This document shows, piece by piece, positions 22,292 to 29,747 of a DNA stretch of 30,779 bases. Made by a program: the position numbers and the translations under genes. This stretch comes from an uncultured delta proteobacterium (GTDB lineage Bacteria > RBG-13-61-14 > DRUE01). Under the pieces are notes generated by a model. The model saw nothing but the letters and a program-made list of their open reading frames with translations, had not been told where the DNA came from and made no database searches. The stretch is taken from NCBI GenBank assembly GCA_903930515.1, contig CAIYYW010000357.1:1-30779 (forward strand), given 5' to 3'. Position 1 is the stretch's first letter. The number at the start of each line of letters is the position of its first letter.

Positions 22292-23509
22292 ATGAGAAAT
22301 GCGAAAAGGATTTCGGGTTCAATCATAATTTTCTTGCTGAGCCTGTTCTTGGCGGATCAAGCTTTCGCGCTCAAGACCTTTGCCCCGGATGGGCCGTATC
22401 CGGTGGGAGTCAGGATAGATCGTCTGCAACTCAAAGACCGGACCGCGCCGGTGATGGTCTGGTATCCCGCGGAAACAAATCCCGGCCCGGTTTATAAATA
22501 CACCGACAAGCTGGAAGGGGCGGCCCGGCTTAACGCCCCGGTGAAAAAATCCGGCGCGCCGTATCCGCTTCTTTTGTTCTCGCACGGGATGGGAGCGTGC
22601 GCCTGCCAGTCGGTTTATTACACGGAGAATTTGGCCAGCTTCGGATATGTGGTGGTGGCGCCGGATCATAAGGACTCGGCGATGTGCCATATTGACGGGC
22701 CTCCCGACATTACGGTCGGCCAGATCGCCAAGGCCGCGCTCAAGAGCGGGGGCGACCTTTCCCAAACCGTGTTCGGCCTGTTCCGGTCCAAGTTTGAGGA
22801 ACTCGGTTATGATTTTTCCTACCGGCCGATTGAAGCCAAGGCCGCGATTGATCTGGCGCTGGCCTGGAACCGGGATCGCAGCAGCCCCTTCTTCGGGATT
22901 ATGGACCCGGACCGGATCGGCGCCACCGGACATTCGCTGGGGGGATATACCACGATGATGGTCGGCGGCGTGCCCTTCCATTGTGAGGGATCCGCGCCCG
23001 GCCCCGAGCAATGCCAAACGGACAAGATCAGCCTGACTGATAATATCAATCCCTGCTGTATGAAATATCTCCAGGGGAAGGACCCCTTTGCGGCCCGCGA
23101 TCCCAGGGTCAAGGCGATGCTCCCGCTCGGACCCGCGGTTTTTTTCCCCAAGCTGGAACAAGCCGCGAAAGAAATTACCATCCCGGTAATGATCATCACC
23201 GGAGACAATCACAAGATGGAAGTGCCGTGGGAACGGATCCGGACTTTTTATCAGAACGCGCCCGCGCCCAAATATTTGATCCGGCTCAGGAAGACCGACC
23301 ATCTCACCATCTCCGACCTGACCCTGTCCTCCAGTTTTCTGACCCGGCTGCTCCTGCCGGGGTTCCGAGATCACTACCGGGAAAAGGCACAAGCCGCCAA
23401 GGACTACTCGGTTGCTTTTTTCAACAAGTATTTAAAGGCCGACAATTCTCAATCCCAAGTCTTGGAAAAGGCGTCCAACCCGGTGGTGGAGTTGTGGTTT
23501 GAGAAATGA
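22292..23509 (+). CDS. Exported alpha/beta hydrolase, PAF-acetylhydrolase/dienelactone-hydrolase-like
   Basis: This 405-residue protein has an N-terminal signal peptide (IIIFLLSLFLADQAFA, cleavage after Ala26), so it is exported. The hydrolase fold begins with PYPVGVRIDRLQL and VMVWYPA, a start typical of PAF-acetylhydrolase-like enzymes. The nucleophile Ser215 is in GHSLGG, the likely acid is Asp305 in ITGDNHK, and the base is His337 in KTDHLT. LFSHGMG at 95-101 forms the oxyanion region. Several Cys (103, 105, 132, 231, 241, 255, 256) may form disulfides. It should hydrolyse an ester or thioester outside the cytoplasm. Start 22292 is set by AAGGGGGG a few bases upstream and by the signal peptide. 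It is the last gene of the tight operon. It could release the substrate from an ester before uptake. Confidence 0.75.
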   Translation: MRNAKRISGSIIIFLLSLFLADQAFALKTFAPDGPYPVGVRIDRLQLKDRTAPVMVWYPAETNPGPVYKYTDKLEGAARLNAPVKKSGAPYPLLLFSHGMGACACQSVYYTENLASFGYVVVAPDHKDSAMCHIDGPPDITVGQIAKAALKSGGDLSQTVFGLFRSKFEELGYDFSYRPIEAKAAIDLALAWNRDRSSPFFGIMDPDRIGATGHSLGGYTTMMVGGVPFHCEGSAPGPEQCQTDKISLTDNINPCCMKYLQGKDPFAARDPRVKAMLPLGPAVFFPKLEQAAKEITIPVMIITGDNHKMEVPWERIRTFYQNAPAPKYLIRLRKTDHLTISDLTLSSSFLTRLLLPGFRDHYREKAQAAKDYSVAFFNKYLKADNSQSQVLEKASNPVVELWFEK

Positions 23510-23520
23510 AAGGAGCTGTC

Positions 23521-23646
23521 AGGGGATCGGGAAAGAGATGGCTGATCGGCTGGGGCAAGCCGAACAGGAAGAGATGTCTCCGATCCCCTCGGACTTGCGG
23601 ATGAGCCGAAGATAATCTTTAATAACCTCCAAGGGTAATTGGAGGT
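23521..23646 (+). promoter_or_regulatory. Structured leader with ribosome-site-burying hairpin before the dehydratase-like gene
   Basis: Between 23510 and 23655 several perfect inverted pairs occur. AGGGGATCGG (23521-23530) pairs with CCGATCCCCT (23580-23589) and encloses a TCGGCT/AGCCGA hairpin (23546-23551, 23558-23563). A second AGCCGA at 23604-23609 could compete for the same TCGGCT. The last hairpin ACCTCCAA-GGGTAA-TTGGAGGT (23625-23646) buries the ribosome binding site GGAGG, 10 bases before the ATG at 23656. This is what a translational switch would look like. It fits no riboswitch class that I recognise. Confidence 0.5.
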
Positions 23647-23655
23647 AAAAAAACA

Positions 23656-25125
23656 ATGGCGTTAAAAACCGCGTCCGAATATCTTGAGAGCCTGCGCCGG
23701 ATGAAGCTAAACCTTTTCCTGTTGGGAGAAAAGGTGGAGGATTGGGTTGAACATCCGATCATCCGGCCCTCAATCAACTCGGTGGCAATGACTTACAAGC
23801 TGGCCCAAAAGCCCGAGACCAGGGAACTCGCAATCACCGGCTCAACCTTGATCAAGGAACCGATCAACCGGTTCAACTCCCTGTTCCAGAGCGCGGCGGA
23901 ACTGGTGCTCAAGGTCAAGCTCCAGCGGGAAATGGGACGGAGGACCGGGGCCTGTTTTCAAAGATGCGTGGGCATGGACGCCATCAACGCGGTCTTCAGC
24001 GTCACCTTTGAAATGGACCGCAAGCATCAGACCGACTATCACCAACGCTTCCAGGACTGGCTAAAATATGTCCAGCAAAACGACCTGATGGTCCAGGGAG
24101 CGATGACCGATGTCAAGGGGGACCGCGGGCTTAGCCCCTCGGAGCAGAAAGACCCGGACCTGTTCGTGCATATCGTTGACCGGTCCAATCAGGGAATCGT
24201 GATCCGGGGAGCCAAGGCCAGCCAGACCGGCGCGGCCAACTCGCACGAAATCCTGGTTATGCCCACCCTGCGTCTTTCCGAAAAGGAAAAAGAATTCGCT
24301 CTCTGCTGCGCCACTCCCACGGACGCCCGGGGCATTCATCTGGTTTATGGCCGCCAGCCCAACGACACCCGCAAGCTGGAAAAGGCGGACCTGGATTTGG
24401 GCAATTTGGGGTTCGGCGGTCAGGAAACCCTGACCATTTTTGACAATGTTTTTATCCCGTGGGAGAGGGTGTTTATGGACGGGGAAACGGATTTTTCCAG
24501 CCCCCTGGTGGAGCGGTTCGCGTCATATCACCGCCAGAGTTACGGCGGGTGCAAGTCCGGGATCGGCGATGTTTTGATCGGAGCCGCGGCATCAATGGCC
24601 GATTACAACGGGGTGGCAAAAGCCTCTCATATCCGGGACAAGCTCGCGGAAATGGTCCATTTGGTGGAAACCATTTATTCCTGCGGACTGGCCTGCTCCT
24701 ATGAAGGGGAAAAAACCGCAGCCGGTAATTTCCAGTGCAACATCCTGCTCGCCAATGTCTGCAAGCTCAATGTCACCCGGCTACCCTATGAACTATGCCG
24801 GCTCGCGGAAGACATTGCCGGCGGACTCTTAGTGACCATGCCCTCGGAAAAAGACCTCAGGAACCCGGAGGTGGGCAGGCTGGTGGAAAAATATCTGCGC
24901 GGAAAGGCCGAAGTCAGCACCGAGGCCCGGATGCGGATGCTATCCCTGATCCATTCTATGACCATGGGAACCACCGCGCCCAGCTACCGGACCGAGTCAA
25001 TGCACGGAGCCGGCTCCCCCCAGGCACAAAAAATTATGATTGAGCGGCTGGCAAACCTGGATGCAAGAAAAAAACTCGCCCGAAAAATCGCCGGGATTGA
25101 CCAGAGAGAGGATGTGCTGGAATGA
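23656..25125 (+). CDS. 4-hydroxybutyryl-CoA dehydratase/vinylacetyl-CoA isomerase-family enzyme
   Basis: This 489-residue protein is of the HpaB/4-hydroxybutyryl-CoA dehydratase flavoprotein superfamily and has the full length of the clostridial enzyme. The four [4Fe-4S] ligands of 4-hydroxybutyryl-CoA dehydratase are present with the same spacing: Cys100 and Cys104 in GACFQRCVGMDAINA, and His292 and Cys299 in YHRQSYGGCKSG. True hydroxylases of the superfamily lack these, so a dehydratase-like radical mechanism is favoured. Such enzymes dehydrate 4-hydroxybutyryl-CoA to crotonyl-CoA using FAD and the cluster and are oxygen-sensitive, supporting an anaerobic host. Substrate relatives are possible. 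The ribosome binding site GGAGG sits in a hairpin, so expression may be controlled. The gene is 146 bases after the hydrolase and is the last plus-strand gene of the block. Confidence 0.8.
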   Translation: MALKTASEYLESLRRMKLNLFLLGEKVEDWVEHPIIRPSINSVAMTYKLAQKPETRELAITGSTLIKEPINRFNSLFQSAAELVLKVKLQREMGRRTGACFQRCVGMDAINAVFSVTFEMDRKHQTDYHQRFQDWLKYVQQNDLMVQGAMTDVKGDRGLSPSEQKDPDLFVHIVDRSNQGIVIRGAKASQTGAANSHEILVMPTLRLSEKEKEFALCCATPTDARGIHLVYGRQPNDTRKLEKADLDLGNLGFGGQETLTIFDNVFIPWERVFMDGETDFSSPLVERFASYHRQSYGGCKSGIGDVLIGAAASMADYNGVAKASHIRDKLAEMVHLVETIYSCGLACSYEGEKTAAGNFQCNILLANVCKLNVTRLPYELCRLAEDIAGGLLVTMPSEKDLRNPEVGRLVEKYLRGKAEVSTEARMRMLSLIHSMTMGTTAPSYRTESMHGAGSPQAQKIMIERLANLDARKKLARKIAGIDQREDVLE

Positions 25126-25197
25126 CCGCGGCTGACTGCTTAAAAAGGCAGACGCGAAGCCCGAACCGCCATTTTGATCCATTACACCCCGATAAAT

Positions 25198-26178
25198 TCA
25201 GGCCTTAAATCCACGGGGGCTTAAGACCGACACCCCTTTCCCGAAACTCCTGATCCAGCTCCTGATTTCTTCCGAGTCGAACAGCTCCATAATCAAAATT
25301 ACCGAGCCGTCCTTTTGGGTTTTCAGTTTCTGGCTCTTATGCCATTTCCGTTCCGAGATGTAGCGGCTGAGTGCCGCCTGAAACCTGAGCTTAAAAATCG
25401 TCCTGGGTTCTCCGCCAAAAATCCCGAAAGCCCCCTCCAGCATCTGCTCCGGATGATAGTCCTTGGGATAGTCAAATTTTTCCTTCAGCTCTTCGCAGTC
25501 CTGGAGCCGTTCAATGGCAAAATATAAAGGCTTTTCCCCGTCAACCGGCCTTGCCACCAAATAAAGCCCGCCCTTATACAAGAGCAGGGTATATGGTTCC
25601 ACAATGTATTCATCAGGCTCTCCGCGGTCGCGGGAACGGACCAGCTTGAGCCGCTTCTGGTAAACCAAGGCCTTGAGCGCGGTATTGAGGATATCGTCAT
25701 ACGCGCTGTAGTCCTTGGGCGCATAAGGCGCGGTAAAGATCTTCAAAGAAAGGTTCTTGAGCAGCTCGCGCTGGGACCCGGGAAGCCTGGACTCAACCTC
25801 CGTCATCAAATGGTCCACCTGGGTGGCGAAAATATTGTTCGCGCCCAGCATCTTGAAAATCTCCAAAGAAAGATAAACCGAGACCAGGTGGTAAATATTC
25901 GCGCTGGAAGCATCCCCAGTCCGGGGCCGCCGTTTCAACCATTCCTCCTGATGTATCCTCTCAATCACGAACTCCGGCTCTTCCTCCTCCGTTAAAAAAT
26001 GGTCCTCCATCGCCTTCACATACCGCCGCAAACTCTGCACGGTTATCCCCAGCCGCTCAGCCATGCCCTCAACCCGCACCCCGATGCTGTGCCTGGGCAT
26101 CTCATCCACCAGCTTGGCCATCCGCAAAGCCGACGGATATGTCGCCCGCCGATAAGACCCCTTCCGCTTAGCTTTCAT
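25198..26178 (-). CDS. WYL-domain transcriptional regulator
   Basis: This 326-residue protein has an N-terminal helix-turn-helix (RMAKLVDEMPRHSIGVRVEG, then MAERLGITVQSLRRYVKAME) and a central WYL domain. The WYL core is EYIVEPYTLLLYKGGLYLVA, then RPVDGEKPLYFAIERLQDCE. The Trp-Tyr-Leu trio is Leu-Tyr-Leu here. A C-terminal WCX-like segment with FKLRFQAALSRYISERKWHK follows. WYL proteins sense nucleotides or other ligands and control stress, DNA damage or defence genes. It is transcribed away from the TPR-like gene at 26293, and a 15-bp palindrome lies between them, so autoregulation is likely. GAAGAGGT lies upstream of 26178. It could regulate the dehydratase-like gene, to which it converges, but the divergent neighbour is the better guess. 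Confidence 0.85.
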   Translation of the reverse strand: MKAKRKGSYRRATYPSALRMAKLVDEMPRHSIGVRVEGMAERLGITVQSLRRYVKAMEDHFLTEEEEPEFVIERIHQEEWLKRRPRTGDASSANIYHLVSVYLSLEIFKMLGANNIFATQVDHLMTEVESRLPGSQRELLKNLSLKIFTAPYAPKDYSAYDDILNTALKALVYQKRLKLVRSRDRGEPDEYIVEPYTLLLYKGGLYLVARPVDGEKPLYFAIERLQDCEELKEKFDYPKDYHPEQMLEGAFGIFGGEPRTIFKLRFQAALSRYISERKWHKSQKLKTQKDGSVILIMELFDSEEIRSWIRSFGKGVSVLSPRGFKA

Positions 26179-26211
26179 TTTTTACCTCTTCCCCATAATA
26201 TCCGATTCCAA

Positions 26212-26226
26212 TATCAACCGTTGATA
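26212..26226. promoter_or_regulatory. Palindromic operator candidate TATCAAC-C-GTTGATA
   Basis: Two perfect 7-bp arms flank a single central C in the 114-bp gap between the divergent WYL regulator and TPR-like genes. The -10-like TATTAT for the WYL gene (minus strand, 26195-26200) and TATCAT (plus strand, 26238-26243) lie on either side. A dimeric regulator bound here could repress both genes. Confidence 0.5.
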
Positions 26227-26292
26227 AAGACATCGGCTATCATACCACAGGAAGAGAACAAGAGATAAAAATGGGGCAAAAAAGGGGGAAAA

Positions 26293-27687
26293 ATGATGGG
26301 CAAAAACGAACGGGATAAGATCCATCGCCTGACCCAAGGGATCACTACGGCAAATTGTCAAGCAAAGTTCCAGGCCCTGATCCCGCAGATCATAAAGGCA
26401 GAATGGCCTCACGGGGATTTATGTCCCGTGGTGGAAGACCTTAAGCAGCCTTGCCTGATCCAACCCCTGCTGATTAGCAAATTGTCTCAAACCCTTCCCG
26501 CATTCAAAGGCCTTTTGGAAAAATTTCTTGCCCTGGCCATCCTCGCGGAACTCCATTACCGGCTCAAGAATAAACGGAAGTTTGAGTCCTATGCCATTCA
26601 GGCGGTCAAGGTTATGGCCGAGACCGAAGGCCCGGTTGCCCATGGCTATAAAGAGCGGGATAGGAATGACCGAAAAAAATTGCATACGAAAGAATTGATG
26701 AACATAACCTTTTCTGAATTATTCCGCTGCCATCGGATCCGGTCCCGCAAGATGCTGATCCAAATTATCAAGATCATCCGCCGCATCAAGGACTCTAATT
26801 TCAAACTTCACTGTTTTTCTGAGCTGACCCGTTTTTATGAAGACCGGGAAGGCAAAGACCCGACCATCATGCGCGAAATGGAAAAATTCCCGGACTCGAT
26901 CCCGGACCTGCGCGATCAGGGATATGCCGGCCTGCAAGTCGCCTCCATTTACATCAAAGCCAAAAAATATCGCCGGGCCTGGAAATTACTCAAGCCGGAT
27001 GTCTTTTACATTCGCAACCTCAAATCCAGGCAAGTCTGGATCTGCGACTTATACGCCCGGATGGGAAAATTTGCTCAGGCCCTGGAATACGCCACCACCA
27101 ATGACAGAGCCCTTTCCGGGATCGCATTTCAATATGCCGAAGCTCGGGAATTCAAAAAGGCCATCGTCCTGTCGCGAAAGATCAAAGATAAAGAGGAAAA
27201 GGGCCTTGTTCTTAGATCTGTCGCCGCGGGATACGCCGAAGTCCGAAAATTCAAAAAAGCAATTGCCCTCGCCCAAAGCCTCCACAGCGAGCACCAATCC
27301 GTCGCCTTCTCCGAGATTGCCTGCCACTACGCCCTGGCCGGTAAATTTGAAAGCGCGCTTCGAATGGTATCCAGAGCCAAGCCTTCCCTCGATAAGACCT
27401 GGGCGCTCCAGGAAATCGCCGTCCAATACGCCAAGAGAAATCAATTTGACAAAGCCTTGGAGATAGTCAAAAAAATCGGTTCTAATTATTCCCCTTCGCT
27501 GCCTCCCATTATAGATGTGGCCGATACCTTCATCAAATCCCGATCCCAAGATCAAGCCCTGTTCCAAAAAATCCTGGAGCTCGCACGGCAAACCATATCT
27601 GATAAATATGATAAAGAGGAAATGCCCTGGAAATTCAGGAGGCTTCTGTTGCCGGCCAAAAACGGTCGGCGTATAATCGCCAAATAA
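26293..27687 (+). CDS. TPR-like repeat protein, function unknown
   Basis: This 464-residue protein has no signal peptide or membrane segment and is mostly helical. Residues about 250-395 contain five degenerate TPR-like units, each with Y-A followed by F-xxAL/I at 27-33-residue spacing: YARMGKFAQALE (254), YAEAREFKKAIV (281), YAEVRKFKKAIA (314), YALAGKFESALR (346) and YAKRNQFDKALE (379). The first 200 residues are helical, charged and not recognised. TPR-like arrays act as scaffolds for other proteins. No catalytic domain is visible. A run of five G lies shortly before the start, and the alternative ATG at 26296 cannot be excluded. The gene is divergent from the WYL regulator. Confidence 0.7.
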   Translation: MMGKNERDKIHRLTQGITTANCQAKFQALIPQIIKAEWPHGDLCPVVEDLKQPCLIQPLLISKLSQTLPAFKGLLEKFLALAILAELHYRLKNKRKFESYAIQAVKVMAETEGPVAHGYKERDRNDRKKLHTKELMNITFSELFRCHRIRSRKMLIQIIKIIRRIKDSNFKLHCFSELTRFYEDREGKDPTIMREMEKFPDSIPDLRDQGYAGLQVASIYIKAKKYRRAWKLLKPDVFYIRNLKSRQVWICDLYARMGKFAQALEYATTNDRALSGIAFQYAEAREFKKAIVLSRKIKDKEEKGLVLRSVAAGYAEVRKFKKAIALAQSLHSEHQSVAFSEIACHYALAGKFESALRMVSRAKPSLDKTWALQEIAVQYAKRNQFDKALEIVKKIGSNYSPSLPPIIDVADTFIKSRSQDQALFQKILELARQTISDKYDKEEMPWKFRRLLLPAKNGRRIIAK

Positions 27688-27690
27688 GCC

Positions 27691-27706
27691 GTGCAATTGA
27701 TTGCAC
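27691..27706. repeat. Perfect dyad GTGCAAT-TG-ATTGCAC
   Basis: A 7-bp perfect stem with a 2-base centre lies 5 bases after the TPR-like stop and just before the ribosome binding site AGGAGGG (27712-27718). It has no T-run, so it is not a convincing terminator. It could be an operator or a small RNA stem near the next gene's start. Confidence 0.45.
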
Positions 27707-27722
27707 AAAAAAGGAGGGCAAA

Positions 27723-28136
27723 ATGAGGAAAGCTAAAGATAAACCGGAGAGTCATTTGGCGAAGAACCTGGCTGTAATCGGTATTGTTTATTCGTTCATC
27801 ATGGTCGGATTATGTTATTGTGAAGGAGGATGCACGCCTTCCACGCCGCCTAAATCCCAGGCGGATATCAAGCAGGAATTGGTCGCCGGGCCGAAGCCTG
27901 TAAATAATGCCTGGGATGCCTCGGTTATAGAAGTGAAGCTTTTTTTAAGGGAGAATCTCAACGATCCGGATAGCGTTCAATACCTTGAGTGGTCGCCGGT
28001 GTTCGCTTATGATGAATATTGGTCGGTCCGCTGCAAATATCGAGCAAAGAATTCCTTCGGGGCTTTGATTCTTGCGGAAAAATTGTTCTATATCCAAAAC
28101 GGCAAAGTTGTGCATTTTGAAGATTATGAGAAATGA
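27723..28136 (+). CDS. Small membrane-anchored or exported protein, function unknown
   Basis: This 137-residue protein has a hydrophobic segment at about 16-33 after a basic start, then a Cys-rich CYCEGGC (31-37). It is anchored or exported. None of the Cys sits in a perfect lipobox. The mature part holds VKLFLRENLNDPDSVQYLEW and WSVRCKYRAKNSFG, a layout seen in small conserved bacterial proteins of unknown function ('DPDS-xxY-EWSPV ... KYRAKNxFG'). I know no activity for them. AGGAGGG at 27712-27718 supports the start. It follows the TPR-like gene by 35 bases and may share its transcript. Confidence 0.65.
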   Translation: MRKAKDKPESHLAKNLAVIGIVYSFIMVGLCYCEGGCTPSTPPKSQADIKQELVAGPKPVNNAWDASVIEVKLFLRENLNDPDSVQYLEWSPVFAYDEYWSVRCKYRAKNSFGALILAEKLFYIQNGKVVHFEDYEK

Positions 28137-28161
28137 TATTACTTTCCGAAGGGGGGAGAAG

Positions 28162-28491
28162 ATGAATAAAAAGAAGGAGCTTTTCAAAAAGCAGATCATT
28201 GACGATGATAAAGGCCTGAAGCGGATCGTGTGGGCAGCAATTATTGCCTGTCCGGTTTGCCAGGAGGAAGTGGAGGTCATATTTGAAGAGCGGCCATCCA
28301 AACTGGAGGAGCTGGAAGCCTCCTTTATGCCCTGCGATTGCTGCCTCAAAAAGCTGGAACACGAGGAATTCCGCGAGAAAATCTTCAAAGCCTCCCTCCG
28401 CAAAAAACCTCGCAAAACCATCAAAAAAGGCGCCAAAATCCTGCTCTTTCAGCCCAAAAACCTGAAAGATATAACCGATGACCGGCAATGA
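28162..28491 (+). CDS. Small cysteine-rich protein, possible zinc ribbon
   Basis: This 109-residue protein starts at 28162 behind GGGGGGAGAAG. The Cys pairs CPVC (30-33) and CDCC (58-61) are about 25 residues apart, which suits a zinc-ribbon or rubredoxin-like knuckle. A Lys/Arg-rich C-terminal tail (SLRKKPRKTIKKGAK) could bind nucleic acid. I do not recognise the family. It lies 25 bases after the small anchored protein and is the last gene before the AT-rich cassette. Confidence 0.55.
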   Translation: MNKKKELFKKQIIDDDKGLKRIVWAAIIACPVCQEEVEVIFEERPSKLEELEASFMPCDCCLKKLEHEEFREKIFKASLRKKPRKTIKKGAKILLFQPKNLKDITDDRQ

Positions 28492-28511
28492 ACCAGATCA
28501 TTACTTTTTGC

Positions 28512-28541
28512 TTGACAAAAAATTAAATTTGAGGCAAGATT
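28512..28541 (+). promoter_or_regulatory. Promoter of the AT-rich nuclease cassette
   Basis: A perfect TTGACA is followed after 18 bases by AAGATT (CAAGAT at 17 bases). It lies about 35 bases before the strong ribosome binding site AAAGGAGG and the ATG at 28573. The -35 is excellent and the -10 is weak. Confidence 0.4.
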
Positions 28542-28572
28542 ATAGCACATATCCTTACAAAGGAGGCTAAAA

Positions 28573-28923
28573 ATGCTAAAGGCAAGAATGGAGATCATTA
28601 CAAAGAATGGCTTTTCGGCTGACGACATTTTCAAGGTATGGAGGAAGCTCCAAGGAGGAACCTGGTTGTTTGCGAAAAAGGCAAAAGGCAAATATAAAAT
28701 CTGCCGTCGAGTTAAAGACGGTCGAACAGGCAAAATGATTATTGACACCAAATCAGGCGGAATTATCCTGGAGACCATAGAAGATATCACCTTTGCTACA
28801 GTCGAAGACAAATCCAAGGACCGCGATGACCATACAATTTGCGGCCGCTTCATCAATTGGCTGACATCTCATGTAGGTGAAAATATATATTCAATCCTTA
28901 TTAAGCCTGAGATAAATGCCTGA
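28573..28923 (+). CDS. Small orphan protein of the AT-rich cassette
   Basis: This 116-residue protein starts behind AAAGGAGG. I do not recognise it. It has a helical front (SADDIFKVWRKLQG), a beta-rich middle (TWLFAKKAKGKYKICRRV, then KMIIDTKSGGIILETIED), and a Cys plus hydrophobic tail (TICGRFINWLTSH). There is no signal peptide and no membrane segment. It is the first gene downstream of a good -35 box and precedes the PD-(D/E)XK-like gene by 35 bases. It may be part of that unit. Confidence 0.5.
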   Translation: MLKARMEIITKNGFSADDIFKVWRKLQGGTWLFAKKAKGKYKICRRVKDGRTGKMIIDTKSGGIILETIEDITFATVEDKSKDRDDHTICGRFINWLTSHVGENIYSILIKPEINA

Positions 28924-28958
28924 TACATTTCGAGCTTATATTCACTAAAGGTAGAGGA

Positions 28959-29732
28959 ATGGCAGCCAAGAAGCTAGCAAGAGCCAAGCGGGCATTAAAG
29001 GCATTTGTTGATCTTCGCCAAGAAACACTCTCTCATGCAGAAACATTACTTGCCGATTTCAACAAAAGCGGCTTGATAAAGTCCTTTCATAAATATAGGG
29101 AAAAGAATTTAGCAAAGGCGAAGAAAGCTCTTCAAATCTTTACAGATAATAAGCTCGGCCATTTCGATATCTTCAGAAAGGCAGGTTTTTCCGCAGATGA
29201 AGATCCCCTGAGCGATGCTATAGCCGCTCTGCTAGACCCGAAAGAATCCCATCAACTTGGCACATTGCCTCTAAAGAAGTTCTTAGAATCGATATGTTAC
29301 AAGGCTCCTGCCCGGATTAAGGGAATTATTTCTCATCTTGATAAATCTGCAGAATCTATCCATATTCATAAAAGAATATACTACCCAGGTGATGAAGAAG
29401 GATCAATGCCAGATATTGAGATTGCTTCAAGATATTTTATTATTTTCATAGAGCACAAAGCGCCTGGGGGCAGAGAAAATCCAGGCAGGAAATGGCAGAC
29501 GGAGAAATATTGGGGTGTTTTGGAGAAAAGGGCTGGAGATGAAGGCATACCTAAGAATCGTATCGTGGGAATTTACCTAACTCCTGATGGGAGCCCAGCA
29601 AGAAGCAAGCATTTTATACCTGTATCGTTCCATCAATTTGCGCGATCAATTATAGAAACTATTGATAGAGTGCCAGATTGTTCCTGTGCACATTCAATAA
29701 GAGCTTTTATGGATTTCTATTCTTGGCTTTAA
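28959..29732 (+). CDS. PD-(D/E)XK nuclease-superfamily protein with duplicated N-terminus
   Basis: This 257-residue protein has a PD-(D/E)XK-type core: MPDIEI at 150-155, FIIFIEHKA at 160-168, and a downstream WQTEKYW (179-185) whose Gln and Tyr suit the QxxxY tail of this fold. Asp152, Glu165 and Lys167 are the candidate metal and catalytic residues, as in the PDDEXK_4 family. The N-terminal 75 residues contain two similar units, LARAKRALKAFVD at 6-18 and LAKAKKALQIFTD at 51-63, which look like an ancient duplication. Nucleases of this fold are common in defence or repair systems. AAAGG at 28947-28951 supports the start. The orphan gene at 29748 follows after 15 bases. Confidence 0.6.
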   Translation: MAAKKLARAKRALKAFVDLRQETLSHAETLLADFNKSGLIKSFHKYREKNLAKAKKALQIFTDNKLGHFDIFRKAGFSADEDPLSDAIAALLDPKESHQLGTLPLKKFLESICYKAPARIKGIISHLDKSAESIHIHKRIYYPGDEEGSMPDIEIASRYFIIFIEHKAPGGRENPGRKWQTEKYWGVLEKRAGDEGIPKNRIVGIYLTPDGSPARSKHFIPVSFHQFARSIIETIDRVPDCSCAHSIRAFMDFYSWL

Positions 29733-29747
29733 AAAGGGAGGAATAAT

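Noticed and set aside
22319-23392. 357-residue minus-strand open frame opposite the exported hydrolase
   Set aside because: The plus-strand gene has a signal peptide and a catalytic triad. The minus product is low in hydrophobic structure.
25125-25198. Imperfect hairpin GACTGC...GCAGAC between the convergent dehydratase-like and WYL genes as terminator
   Set aside because: The stem has a mismatch and a bulge, and no T-run follows on either strand.
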